From Empedobacter falsenii (GTDB lineage: Bacteria > Bacteroidota > Bacteroidia > Flavobacteriales > Weeksellaceae): 64,000 nucleotides of DNA. Positions 48,535 to 58,302 of this stretch are shown in pieces. The stretch is from the NCBI RefSeq assembly GCF_013488205.1, contig NZ_CP040908.1, positions 775,501 through 839,500 of the forward strand, read 5' to 3'. Both the position numbers and the translations under genes were made by a program. The notes under the pieces are model-generated. The model saw only the letters and a list, made by a program, of their open reading frames with translations, searched no databases and had not been told where the DNA came from. Each line of letters opens with the position of its first letter. The first letter of the stretch is position 1.

Positions 48535-50316
48535 TTAATTTGCTCTATTTTGTTCCTCGAAATTCACTTTTTTGTTGTTTTCTTTCACTTTATTATTTCC
48601 AAAATTGTATGTTAAACTAAGTTTGAAACCTCTGTAATCATTGTATTGATTAAACTCCGAACGATAATCGCCGTTATACGAATATCCTTTGTTTTTTATC
48701 GTTTTGAATACATCATTTATTACAAAATTTGCTTGTAATTTTTTATCGAAAAACGAAGCTTTAATGCCTGGCGAAAACTCTAATTGATCTTGCAATTTTA
48801 TGTTCGCATAAGTGAATGGAAGCGTATGCCAGAAGTTTAGCATCAAAAACCATGTTTTGTCTTTATTCAATGTGATGGTATTATAAAAAGAATACGACAT
48901 CGAATAAACTTTTAACTTTTCCAGTTCAGAAACAGTCGGTTTTGTGGTTGTATAAGATGCATTCGCATTAACTGAAGTTTCCCAAATTTTGAAAAAGGTG
49001 TTGTAATATCCAATATTGAATCCCGTTCTGTTTTGATCGTAACTATTTTCTACTACATTGCTGTAAATTCCATCCGAAAATCGTGCAATATTAGACAAAT
49101 TATTTTGGCTATATTGATTATAAAGTCCAAAAGTCAATTTTCCTTTGTACGAATAATTTAGTTCGATATTATCATTAAAAGATGGTTGTAATTTAGGATT
49201 TCCTGTGTAATACATATACGGATTCGTGTACCAACGGAATGGATTTAAAGATTGAAAATCGGGACGATTTATTCTTTTGGAATAATTGATACTGAACGAA
49301 TGATTAGTAGTTGGTTTGTAACTGATATAAGCTGTAGGAAATAATTTTCCATAGTCCTTTTTCAGTCTGCTGTTTTCGTCATTTGGTGTAAAACCTTCTA
49401 GCGAAGTATATTCGTATCGCAAACCTGCTTTTGCTGACCATTTTTGATTGAAATCTTTTTGGAAACTCACATAAGCTGCATAATTATTTTCTTTGTACTG
49501 AAAAACATTACTATTAGTAGGATTCAAAATAAAATCTGCTCCATCAAATTCATAATATTCCACATCAGATTTGTTATCCAATAATGTATATTTTGCTCCA
49601 GTTTCTATGTTCGACCATTTGTAAGGCAAAGTAAAATCAGCTTGCATCGAAAAGATCGAATATTTCATTTTACTATTGTTCTGAATTAAAGTTTCGTTGT
49701 TATTCAATTCATTTTGCGTATTAAAATCGTTGAATTTTTTGGGTGAATTATTTAGAAAATTCGCCGTGAAATTTAGCTTTTTTCCAATGCTATCTAATTT
49801 TATATCATAATAAGCATTCAAGGTATGTGTAGGTGTTGTCCAATGTTGTTTTTGATTGGTATACAAAGTAGAATCAATAACCGAATGTGTTTGGTATCGG
49901 CTGATTCCTTTTGTATCCATATCATAATTCAACTTACTATAACTGTAAATAAATCCTGTATTTTGGTTTTTATTGATTTTGACATCTAAGTTATAATTAA
50001 CGCTAAAAATCTTCGGGTTATCATGCCTTTCTTCGTTTGTATAAATTGCGGTTTCTTTCCCAATAAAATTTTGGCTATTACGTAGCTTGTAATTAATATC
50101 ACCTTGATTTATTTTTAATGAACTACTTATTTTATTCGATTGATAATTAAGCGTTCCGCCTGTTCTGAAACCATTGTATGAATTTCGTTGATATGAAGAA
50201 TTTACACTCCCGCTCCAGCCAAGATTGGGATTTTTCTTTAAAATAATATTAATAATTCCGCTATTTCCTTGGCGATTTTTGATGGAGTTGTTTGGAATTA
50301 CTGGAAGTAATTTTAA
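48535..50316 (-). pseudogene. 5'-truncated outer-membrane beta-barrel / TonB-dependent receptor-like gene
   Basis: The frame is open from 50316 to the stop at 48535 (about 593 codons) but begins inside the plug domain: NRQGNSGIINIILKKNPNLG is the conserved end of the plug, followed by barrel sequence (NYSKRINRPDFQSLNPF, FKLSLTYNFGNNKVK). The signal peptide, CarboxypepD-like domain and most of the plug, about 200 residues, are missing; a TAA at 50317-50319 precedes. The first start-like codon, TTG at 49932, is only inside the barrel. OMP_b-brl_3 family. Confidence 0.85.
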
Positions 50317-50449
50317 TTAAACTATTAATTCAAACTCTTATATATTATCTGATTGATAAGAGTTAGAAGAATCTAAAGACTGTAATATTTATAATAAAAC
50401 ATTGTTAGTCAAATTATTTAAAGAATGTTTTAGTTTTAGTAATTATTCT

Positions 50450-50492
50450 AGAACCTCAATTAATAGAATTATTTTCAGATTTGAGGTTCTTT
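50450..50492. terminator. hairpin AGAACCTCAA / TTGAGGTTCT with plus-strand T-run
   Basis: 10-bp perfect stem with a 22-nt loop region; the T-tract lies on the plus side, away from both minus-strand neighbours, so it may be left over from a lost plus-strand gene. Confidence 0.5.
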
Positions 50493-50519
50493 TTTATTTA
50501 TATAACTAGAATACAAACC

Positions 50520-52019
50520 TTAATTATCAATATTAGTTTTAAGCCATACCATAAGATCTTTGTCTGGTGTTAGCGCTAATCTTTTTCGAATGTTATATCG
50601 ATTATTTTCTATTGTTTTTAAGGCTTTATGTGTATAATTAGCAATTTCTTTTGTTGTAAAACCAAGATAAATGTAGGCAGCAAAAGTTAATTCACTATTT
50701 TTTAGATTCGGATTAATTTCTAACATTTTAGAAGTGAAATGAGGATGTACTTCTTGAAATCTACACCAAAAATGCGGAGAATTACTTTTTGCCATTTCCA
50801 TTAATTCACCAAAACTTTCATTTACTTTTTGATGTAAATTTGTTATTTCTTGTTCGTTTTTACTTAAAATATCTTCTTTTTCTTTTAATTGAAGCTCTTT
50901 TTCATCGATTATTCGACGTTTACGTATTTTTAAAATTTTGTAAACAATTAAGAATCCTATTAAAAATAGAAGAGAAATGATTGCGGTAATTAAAATATAT
51001 TCTTTTTGAGTTTTTTTCTTTAGAATTGTTTCATTTTCTTGCGCACGAGAAAGTTCATTTTCTAACGAGTTTCTAGCTTTGGCTAGTTCGTCTTTATGAC
51101 CAGTTGATTCGTTAATAAGGTGTAAACGTTCTTGCTCATAATCACCAATCATATGATAACTTTTCGCAATTTTAGAATCTACATATGAATAACTTTGATT
51201 AAAATATTTATTGTTTTCAATTGATTTTAAATAAGATTCTATTGCTTTTTCATAATTTTTTATTTGAAAATAATAATCGCCATTTAATTCATAAAAAATT
51301 CCAAGGTATTTATAGTTTTGCTCAATCGCAAGTTTATAACTTTTATCAATAAATTTTTTTGCTTTTTCAGGCTGATTATTGTTAATATAAAACCAACCTT
51401 TATAAAAATATACGTAAGGTTTTATTCTAAAAATATTTTTGGCATTATTGTAATCTTTAATAGAAATAGACTCAATCATTTCAATTGATTTATCTGCATA
51501 AAAATGTGTAGATTTTATATCATGTTTCTCAAAATAATAATCTGCAAATTTGATATAAATATTGGCTTTAATAAGCTTTGACTCGATATCATTTTTAAAT
51601 TTAATTAAATCTAAAGCTTCAATATTTTTTTGTAAATAAAATTTAGGTAGCCCTAGTCTACTATAATATGTAGCTTGCGTAGATAGAAAAAGAGCTTTTT
51701 GTTTATTATTATTTTTTACATAATCCTCCTTTAAGGCTTTATCTATATAATATGATGCTTTGTCTAATTGGTTAAGAGCAAGTAATGCTTTAGAAATTAA
51801 ATTGTATCCTTCGATTTTTTTAGGAATGTTGTTTTGTTTTTCTGCTAAAATTATTGCTTTATTTGATTCAATAAGCATTTTATTGTAGTCTACTACAACA
51901 TGTTGATTGGCAAGTTGTAGTAAGCTGTCTATCTTTTGGGTTGTGCTATTATTTGTATTGGCAAATAAAAACTGAGCTGCTAAAATAAGCGCAATAAAAA
52001 GACTCGATTTAGGTTTCAT
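50520..52019 (-). CDS. TPR-repeat membrane regulator with C-terminal LuxR-like helix-turn-helix
   Basis: 499-aa protein from ATG 52019: signal peptide (LFIALILAAQFLFA), periplasmic TPR repeats (about residues 25-320), one membrane helix (ILITAIISLLFLIGFLIVYKIL), a coiled coil (KELQLKEKEDILSKNEQEI) and a cytoplasmic HTH (FAAYIYLGFTTKEIANYTHK, ALKTIENNRYNIRKRL). This layout is frequent in Flavobacteriia; it probably senses an envelope signal and controls transcription, but target genes are unknown. Confidence 0.88.
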   Translation of the reverse strand: MKPKSSLFIALILAAQFLFANTNNSTTQKIDSLLQLANQHVVVDYNKMLIESNKAIILAEKQNNIPKKIEGYNLISKALLALNQLDKASYYIDKALKEDYVKNNNKQKALFLSTQATYYSRLGLPKFYLQKNIEALDLIKFKNDIESKLIKANIYIKFADYYFEKHDIKSTHFYADKSIEMIESISIKDYNNAKNIFRIKPYVYFYKGWFYINNNQPEKAKKFIDKSYKLAIEQNYKYLGIFYELNGDYYFQIKNYEKAIESYLKSIENNKYFNQSYSYVDSKIAKSYHMIGDYEQERLHLINESTGHKDELAKARNSLENELSRAQENETILKKKTQKEYILITAIISLLFLIGFLIVYKILKIRKRRIIDEKELQLKEKEDILSKNEQEITNLHQKVNESFGELMEMAKSNSPHFWCRFQEVHPHFTSKMLEINPNLKNSELTFAAYIYLGFTTKEIANYTHKALKTIENNRYNIRKRLALTPDKDLMVWLKTNIDN

Positions 52020-52155
52020 TATTCTAATTAACAAGTTTTGATTAAGGTAATGTAGAATAAGAGTTTTAATTGCATACTAATATACACTATTGATATCAAT
52101 AAATGATAGTAATTTATTAAAATAATAAAACAGTTCTTTTTTATTTAATTACGAA

Positions 52156-53340
52156 TTAATCTTCCTCCACAAATTTGGGTTGCGACGCTTTTATTCCAAA
52201 AAATGTTAGAATAATCATGCAGAACATTAAAAAGTATAATGAATAGCTCCAAGTAGACTCGATATCATATAATTTTCCGAAAATAGGAGGTCCAAATGCC
52301 GCAATCAAATAACCAACAGATTGTGCCATTCCCGAAATTTTGATGGTTCCAACCATTGTTTTTGTTTTCAATGAGAAGAATAAAATAGAAAGACTAAAGG
52401 CAAACCCTCCTGCAATTCCAATTAAAATCGCACTCAAATAACTGAATTTTGCTTTGAAAATTAACAATGTTATGATTCCAATAAAATATAAAGCAGAAGT
52501 TATGTAAATCATAATTTTTGGATTTTTCATGCGCGAAGCTAAAATTGGACTAACTAACATGGCGGGTAGCATGGCAAGTTGTAAAACCGAAAATACCCAG
52601 CCTGCATTGGTTTTTGTCATTCCAAAATCGATGAGTAAAGTAGGTAATAATGCAACCAAACAATAATAAATCAACGATTGTAATCCCATAAAAATACTAA
52701 TGTTCCATGCTTGTTTCGATTTGAAAATATTGAATTTTACATCTTCTGATTGAACAGTTTTTTGTTGAGTTGCTGTTTTATTTTTTAAAGAATCAATACA
52801 GACAATTATAAGTGCAGCTATAGCCGCTATAATCCAAACTCCAAGAGAACCTTTCCAACCTAAATTTGTCCAGTTTCCAATTGCAATACTCAATCCAGAA
52901 GCTAATGCGGCGATTAAACTCATCGAAACCGAAAAAATACCTGTCATAATTCCAATTTTTGTTGGAAACGTATTTTTTATATACGCTGGTGTCAAAACAT
53001 TTCCAATACAAATTCCCAATCCAATTAGTAACGAACCGATATATAACATCGAAATATTGCCGTAAATACGGACGTAAATCCCGATAGTTAGAATGATTAA
53101 GGAATAAATTAATCCATGTCGAATATTAATTTTTGCAGTGGCTTTACTCACTAAAATTGAACAAAATGCAAATACGAAAAGTGGAATAGAAGTTAATAAA
53201 CTTGCCTGAAAATTGTCTATTTTTAAGACAGATTTCATTTCATCTAAAATTGGACTTACAGCAGTAATTGGCGCTCTTAGGTTAGTTGAAACTAAAATGA
53301 CAACTGCAATTCCAATCCAAATATTTTTATTTTTTTCCAT
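52156..53340 (-). CDS. MFS transporter, CynX/NimT type
   Basis: 394-aa, 12-helix major facilitator protein. VSTNLRAPITAVSPILDEM (helix 1 and following loop) is the CynX/NimT signature; the SLLTSIPLFVFA segment and central loop fit. Substrate unknown (relatives export cyanate or 2-nitroimidazole). Divergent from an AraC-type regulator with a palindromic element between them, suggesting local control. Confidence 0.9.
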   Translation of the reverse strand: MEKNKNIWIGIAVVILVSTNLRAPITAVSPILDEMKSVLKIDNFQASLLTSIPLFVFAFCSILVSKATAKINIRHGLIYSLIILTIGIYVRIYGNISMLYIGSLLIGLGICIGNVLTPAYIKNTFPTKIGIMTGIFSVSMSLIAALASGLSIAIGNWTNLGWKGSLGVWIIAAIAALIIVCIDSLKNKTATQQKTVQSEDVKFNIFKSKQAWNISIFMGLQSLIYYCLVALLPTLLIDFGMTKTNAGWVFSVLQLAMLPAMLVSPILASRMKNPKIMIYITSALYFIGIITLLIFKAKFSYLSAILIGIAGGFAFSLSILFFSLKTKTMVGTIKISGMAQSVGYLIAAFGPPIFGKLYDIESTWSYSLYFLMFCMIILTFFGIKASQPKFVEED

Positions 53341-53458
53341 TGACTTGATATTTCTAATTCAGTTACAAAATTAATCATGTCGTTTTTATTAATTTTGCCA
53401 TATATTATATTTAAAACGACAAATAAAATTAACATCTTGTACATATTGAATTAAAATT

Positions 53459-53583
53459 CGTCAGTTCGAGTGATTTTTAGAAATGAAATGAATAAAAATT
53501 ATATCGAGAATTAAGATGAATTTTTATCTTCTAAAACCTTATTCTCGATATAAAATTCTTCCAGAATTTCACTCGAACTGACG
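53459..53583. repeat. nested palindromic element, 125 bp
   Basis: Outer arms CGTCAGTTCGAGTGA (53459-53473) and its exact reverse complement (53569-53583), inner arms TTATATCGAGAAT and ATTCTCGATATAA. The whole would fold as a long two-level hairpin. It lies between divergent MFS and AraC genes. Related arm sequence recurs at 58210-58269, so it looks like a dispersed repeat rather than a gene-specific operator. Confidence 0.88.
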
Positions 53584-53634
53584 GTTTTATTGCTATAATT
53601 AGCTAAATGTACAAAAGGAAAAATTAATTCATTT

Positions 53635-54402
53635 ATGAAACAAATTATTGGAGAATATTCGGATCATATGACGACCAATACTTATGTTTGGTACGAGAAG
53701 AATCGCAAAAATGCGGATGAGGTTCATTCGCATGATTATTTCCAATTGAATTATGTTGAAGAAGGTTACCAATATTTTCATATCGAACAAAAGATTTATT
53801 TAGTCCCTCAAAATCATGTTATTTGGATTCCTGCAAATAAGCTACATCGTACAACTTCTGAGGCGAAAACCGTCAATCCAATGTTGATTTTGTTTAAAGA
53901 AACTTTTAAGGAGGATTTTTACAACGATATTCATGTTTTTGTTGCACCGCCAATTCTAAAGGAAATGATGCTATATGCTTCAAAATGGAATAAATTTTTG
54001 GTAGAAGATAAGGAGCAAAAGATTTTCTTAAATTCGATGTTGTATAGTTTGCCTCATTTTTGTGATGAAAACCATAATTTGGAGTTGCCAGTTCTTGTTG
54101 ATAAACGTTTAATTCCTGTGAGTGAGTACATTCATTTTCATTATTCGACAAATTTTAATTTGAATGAATTGACAGATAAAGCGAATATGTCTGCTCGAAA
54201 TTTGCAACGAATTTTCAAACAAGAAACGGGAATTACACTTCAAAAATATATGCAACTTGTCCGAATTCTAAAAAGTATTGAATTAATAGATACCAATAAT
54301 TTTACATTGAGCGAAATAGCTTATCAAGTCGGTTACAAAAGTTTGTCTGCTTTTACAGCGTCTTATTTTGCTGTTACAAAAACAAAACCTAAACGAAAAT
54401 AA
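53635..54402 (+). CDS. AraC-family transcriptional regulator
   Basis: 255-aa regulator. N-terminal cupin-like sensor (VHSHDYFQLNYVEEGYQYF, IWIPANKLHR) and C-terminal AraC double helix-turn-helix (FNLNELTDKANMSARNLQRI, TLSEIAYQVGYKSLSAFTAS). The missing usual FKK.TG.TP end is replaced by VTKTKPKRK. Divergent MFS gene is the probable target. Confidence 0.92.
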   Translation: MKQIIGEYSDHMTTNTYVWYEKNRKNADEVHSHDYFQLNYVEEGYQYFHIEQKIYLVPQNHVIWIPANKLHRTTSEAKTVNPMLILFKETFKEDFYNDIHVFVAPPILKEMMLYASKWNKFLVEDKEQKIFLNSMLYSLPHFCDENHNLELPVLVDKRLIPVSEYIHFHYSTNFNLNELTDKANMSARNLQRIFKQETGITLQKYMQLVRILKSIELIDTNNFTLSEIAYQVGYKSLSAFTASYFAVTKTKPKRK

Positions 54403-54577
54403 TTCGTTTTAATTTCCTTCAATTTTTAGTTTCCTTAATTTAATTTTCAACAAATTAAGTTGATTGATAATGTTTTAACATCTCATTCTTTTATCAGAAT
54501 TAGAAGATGAAACTCGATTTTTATCATTGTTCAATAAATTAATTTAGAATAAATAAAAATAAATTAAAAAATTCGTT

Positions 54578-54585
54578 TACATTTG
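54578..54585 (+). promoter_or_regulatory. TAnnTTTG -7 box for the hmuR operon
   Basis: TACATTTG 46 nt before the hmuR ATG at 54632. No clear -33 TTG. Confidence 0.5.
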
Positions 54586-54597
54586 TCTTATTAATTA

Positions 54598-54612
54598 TTA
54601 GACTAATTCTAA
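54598..54612. promoter_or_regulatory. candidate iron/haem operator TTAGA-N5-TCTAA upstream of hmuR
   Basis: Inverted repeat TTAGACTAATTCTAA just downstream of the -7 box, where a repressor would block transcription. A related TTAGACTTAA lies upstream of hmuT on the minus strand (63953-63964). Fur-like control is an inference. Confidence 0.4.
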
Positions 54613-54631
54613 ATAATAAAATTAAGGACAA

Positions 54632-56773
54632 ATGAAGAGGCGCTTTTTTCTACTAAGCTTACTTACAACACTAACTCTACAGGCTCAAGAAATTAATTCG
54701 TTTCCAAAAGATTCGACGATTAATTTGGAACAAACCGTTATTTCTGGGCAATATAATGCACAATCGGTCAGGAAATCTATTTACGAAGTAAAAGTGATTT
54801 CGCAAGAAATGATCGAGCGACAAGCAGGAAATACATTGGCAGATGTTTTAAATCAAACATTGAATATGAATATTATTCCGAGTTCTTCTACAGGAAAATC
54901 GACGGTGCAAATGTTTGGTTTGGATGCGCAATATTTCAAAATTTTGGTAGATAATATTCCATTAGTTAACGACGAAGGTTTAGGAAATAATACCGATTTA
55001 ACGCAAATTAATTTAGATGATATTCAGCAAATAGAAATCGTAGAAGGTGCGATGGGAGTTGAATACGGAGCTAATTCTATAGCGGGAGTAATCAATATTA
55101 TTACTAAAAAAGGAGGGAAGAATAAATTTGATATTTCTGCGACTTTGCAAGAGGAAACCATTGGCGACGAATACAATTGGAAAAATAAGGGAAGACATAT
55201 ACAATCCTTGAAAATCGGGCATAAATTTTCAGACAAAATCTACGCTAATTTAAGTTTTTCACGTAATGATTTTCAAGGATTTTTTGATGATAAAAAAGGA
55301 AAGAATTATCCTAATAATGATGGATTGAGAGGATACGAATGGTTGCCAAAAGAGCAAAATGCAGCAAAAGCATTTGTTCAATATAAAAAAGACAATTATC
55401 GTTTGTTTTATAAATTCGAATATTTCAACGAAGAAACCAAGTATTACGATCCCAATCCAATTGCTTCAACGAATGCGCCAACTGCGACGGTTGATTATTT
55501 TGGAAAAGATAGAACGTATACGACAGATCGTATTTACAATCACTTAAATGCTTCTGGGCGATTTAGAAAAGTGATTAACTATGATGTTTCGTTTTCGTAT
55601 CAAGAACAAAAAAGAAAGTTGAAATCGTATAATTATGAAATTCTTGAAGGTGTTGAACATGATGTAAACAAGTTCGAATATGAAAGTCGAAAAGTGTATT
55701 ATTCGAAAGGAATGTTCAGCAATTTTATCAATAAAAATGATTATTTCGATTTTCAATTTGGTTATGAAATCGATCAAACCAAAGGTTTTGCTTCAACTTC
55801 GGCAGGAGAATTTTTCCAAAAACCGATAGAACGAAAATTAGGAACGTATGATTTTTTTGCTTCTTCTGAAATTAATCTAAATGATAAACTTTCGTTTCGT
55901 CCAGGCGCTCGCGTGATGTTTTCGGAGCAATTTGATACGCAATATGTGATGAGTTTGAGTGCGAAATATCTATTTGGAAAACAGTGGGAATTGCGCGCGA
56001 TTGTTGGTACTTCGCCACGTTTGCCAAATTATGAGGAAATGTATTCGTATTTCGTAGACGTCAATCATAATGTGCAAGGAAACGAAAATCTGAATCCAGA
56101 AAAAGGAGTTTCTGCTTTTGTTCACTTAAAAAAGAATTGGAATATCGGCGAAAATAATTCGTTGGAACAAAAAGTTTCGTTGTGGAAAATTAATCTGAAA
56201 GATAAGATTGATTTGATTGTTGTTGAAGAGTCTCCACTGAAATATCAATATCGTAATATTGATAATTATGATGTGCAAGGTTTTACGTATTTGAATCAAT
56301 TTAAAGTTCATCAATTTATGGGTGGAATTGGTTTTACGTTGACAGGAATCAAGCAGGATATCGATGAAGCAGTAGCTGTAAATTCAGTTAAAAATAAGTA
56401 TTTCTATTCAACGCAAATCAATGCAAATGTTTCGTATACATTACCAAAAACCAATACAATTTTCTCACTTTTCTATAAATACAATGGAGCTCAAGAGCAA
56501 TTTGTTTTGAAAAATAATCCGTCAAATACAAGTGAACAAATTTTGGTAAAAGGCAAACAAGAAGCTTTTAACTGGATGGATGCGTCGATTAAACAAAGTT
56601 TTTGGAACAAAAAACTTGATTTGACAATTGGTGCGAGAAATCTGTTTGATGTGAAATATTTGAACAGTTCATCTGGAAATGATGGCGCGCACAGCCAAGG
56701 TTCTACGAGTATTTTGTATGGATATGGACGTTCGTATTTTGCTAAACTTACGTTCAATTTAGGAATTAATTAA
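54632..56773 (+). CDS. hmuR: TonB-dependent haem receptor HmuR
   Basis: 713-aa outer-membrane receptor importing haem with TonB energy. Signal peptide (FFLLSLLTTLTLQA), TonB-box/plug (VEGAMGVEYGANSIAGVINI), then a 22-strand barrel ending FAKLTFNLGIN. GTSPRLPNYEEMY and NENLNPEKG stand where haem receptors have the FRAP and NPNL motifs. It is directly followed by hmuY (11 bp), the pairing known from Porphyromonas. Expression likely iron-controlled (see upstream inverted repeat). Confidence 0.88.
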   Translation: MKRRFFLLSLLTTLTLQAQEINSFPKDSTINLEQTVISGQYNAQSVRKSIYEVKVISQEMIERQAGNTLADVLNQTLNMNIIPSSSTGKSTVQMFGLDAQYFKILVDNIPLVNDEGLGNNTDLTQINLDDIQQIEIVEGAMGVEYGANSIAGVINIITKKGGKNKFDISATLQEETIGDEYNWKNKGRHIQSLKIGHKFSDKIYANLSFSRNDFQGFFDDKKGKNYPNNDGLRGYEWLPKEQNAAKAFVQYKKDNYRLFYKFEYFNEETKYYDPNPIASTNAPTATVDYFGKDRTYTTDRIYNHLNASGRFRKVINYDVSFSYQEQKRKLKSYNYEILEGVEHDVNKFEYESRKVYYSKGMFSNFINKNDYFDFQFGYEIDQTKGFASTSAGEFFQKPIERKLGTYDFFASSEINLNDKLSFRPGARVMFSEQFDTQYVMSLSAKYLFGKQWELRAIVGTSPRLPNYEEMYSYFVDVNHNVQGNENLNPEKGVSAFVHLKKNWNIGENNSLEQKVSLWKINLKDKIDLIVVEESPLKYQYRNIDNYDVQGFTYLNQFKVHQFMGGIGFTLTGIKQDIDEAVAVNSVKNKYFYSTQINANVSYTLPKTNTIFSLFYKYNGAQEQFVLKNNPSNTSEQILVKGKQEAFNWMDASIKQSFWNKKLDLTIGARNLFDVKYLNSSSGNDGAHSQGSTSILYGYGRSYFAKLTFNLGIN

Positions 56774-56784
56774 TCAAAAAAATC

Positions 56785-58179
56785 ATGAAAAAAATATTTA
56801 TATATACCTTATTGTTCAGTCTTTCTTTTTTGTGGTCGTGTAATGATGAAAACAATCCAATTGGACAAGATTTTGTTGTTGCTTTTAAGGATGCAAGTAT
56901 CGATTTTAGTAAGATTGATAATGAGAAAACAATAAATTTAATTTATTCTAAAGTTGCGGAACAAGATGGACAACTTCATATCAAAGTAACCGAAGATAAA
57001 GCAACTTATAATGTCGATTATTCAACTTCTGTTGCAGTTACAAATCAAGAAATTATTATTCCAATCAAAAAAGGTGAAACGTCAACAAGTTTTACGTTCA
57101 AGAATTTGATTTATCCATTTGATCGTTCTGATAAAACAATTCAGTTTGAAATTACAAAAATTGATTATCCATTAGCGATTATTCAAGGATATTCGTCAAC
57201 AAAAATCTCTTTCGAAAATTCGATTGGCGGAACAATGGATGTGGAAATTGGCGGACCAAATCAGCAATATCAGGTTTATGTAGACTTAAGTAAAGGAACG
57301 CAAACTAAGGTAAAAAGGGATTCTTGGGATTTAGGTTTTTACAATGGAACAAATTTCCGAGTGACGCTAAATACTTCTATTTATATGGCGGTAAAAGCGT
57401 TGGACGAAACCGATTTGTCAAAAGTAACAAAAGCATCGGTTGGGAAATTAATCAACGAAGTTGCGGTAGGAACATTTACAGATTCGAACAAAGAATATGT
57501 TGACGATCCTGCTGGAGATATTTTGAAAACAGCGATTGCGGAAATTAAAGAATCAGATAACCCAGTTTATTTACTGAATTTGGGTTACGAAGTCGGAACA
57601 TCAACGCCTGCGGTTGGTTCTGCGGCTGTTGCTGGAAATTCACGCGGTTGGAAAAAAGTGAAATTCATCAAAAAAGATGAGCAATATGTGATGCAATATG
57701 CCGATTTAGATGATACGACTTACAAAGAAAAAGTTATAGCAAAAACGTCGACGCATAATTTTGTTCACTTCAGTTTTACGACGAATGATATTGTAGATGT
57801 TGAACCTCCAAAATTAGAATGGGATTTGAATTTTACAGTTTTCACTAATCTTATTACAGGAAATGGTTCTTATGGATATTCGGATTACGTAGTCAATAAT
57901 CTGAAAGCAGGCGCAAAAGCCTATCGTGTGGATGTAACCAATGAAATTACCTACGAAAAATTTAATGAAACGATGATTGATGAAACAAAATTTTTAGACG
58001 ATCAGCGTGCAATTGGTGATTCTTGGCGACAAGTTACTGCTCCTCAAAAATTATTTTCGGATCGATTTTATATCATCAAAGATGCAGAAAATAATTATTA
58101 CAAAATTAAAATGTTAGCTTTTCTGAATGCTTCTGGCGTGAGAGGTTATCCAAAATTTGAATATAAACTTATCAAATAA
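56785..58179 (+). CDS. hmuY: HmuY-family haem-binding lipoprotein
   Basis: 464-aa lipoprotein (LSFLWSC signal). The N-terminal 130 residues are a Calx-beta/BACON-like beta domain; the HmuY domain starts at about 150: VEIGGPNQQYQVYVDLSKGT, SWDLGFYNGTNFRVTLNTS, MAVKALDETDLSKV. HmuY binds haem and hands it to HmuR. It is longer than classic HmuY (about 215 aa) and might hold two HmuY-like halves (the second WDLNFTVFTN near 350). Second gene of the operon. Confidence 0.88.
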   Translation: MKKIFIYTLLFSLSFLWSCNDENNPIGQDFVVAFKDASIDFSKIDNEKTINLIYSKVAEQDGQLHIKVTEDKATYNVDYSTSVAVTNQEIIIPIKKGETSTSFTFKNLIYPFDRSDKTIQFEITKIDYPLAIIQGYSSTKISFENSIGGTMDVEIGGPNQQYQVYVDLSKGTQTKVKRDSWDLGFYNGTNFRVTLNTSIYMAVKALDETDLSKVTKASVGKLINEVAVGTFTDSNKEYVDDPAGDILKTAIAEIKESDNPVYLLNLGYEVGTSTPAVGSAAVAGNSRGWKKVKFIKKDEQYVMQYADLDDTTYKEKVIAKTSTHNFVHFSFTTNDIVDVEPPKLEWDLNFTVFTNLITGNGSYGYSDYVVNNLKAGAKAYRVDVTNEITYEKFNETMIDETKFLDDQRAIGDSWRQVTAPQKLFSDRFYIIKDAENNYYKIKMLAFLNASGVRGYPKFEYKLIK

Positions 58180-58209
58180 ATTTATCATAAACATACTCAT
58201 TATTAGTGG

Positions 58210-58269
58210 TTAGAATGCGTCAATCCGAGTCATACGGGTCAGAGTGTAATCTCTCGGATTGACTGTTCT
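58210..58269. repeat. short palindromic element between hmuY and the second HmuY-like gene
   Basis: Arms GTCAATCCGAG (58218-58228) and CTCGGATTGAC (58252-58262), extended by TAGAA/TTCTA. The CGTCAATCCGAGTCA arm resembles the CGTCAGTTCGAGTGA arm at 53459. It could act as an intercistronic hairpin. Confidence 0.8.
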
Positions 58270-58302
58270 AATTCTGAATAACAATTAAAAAATTATTATA
58301 TC

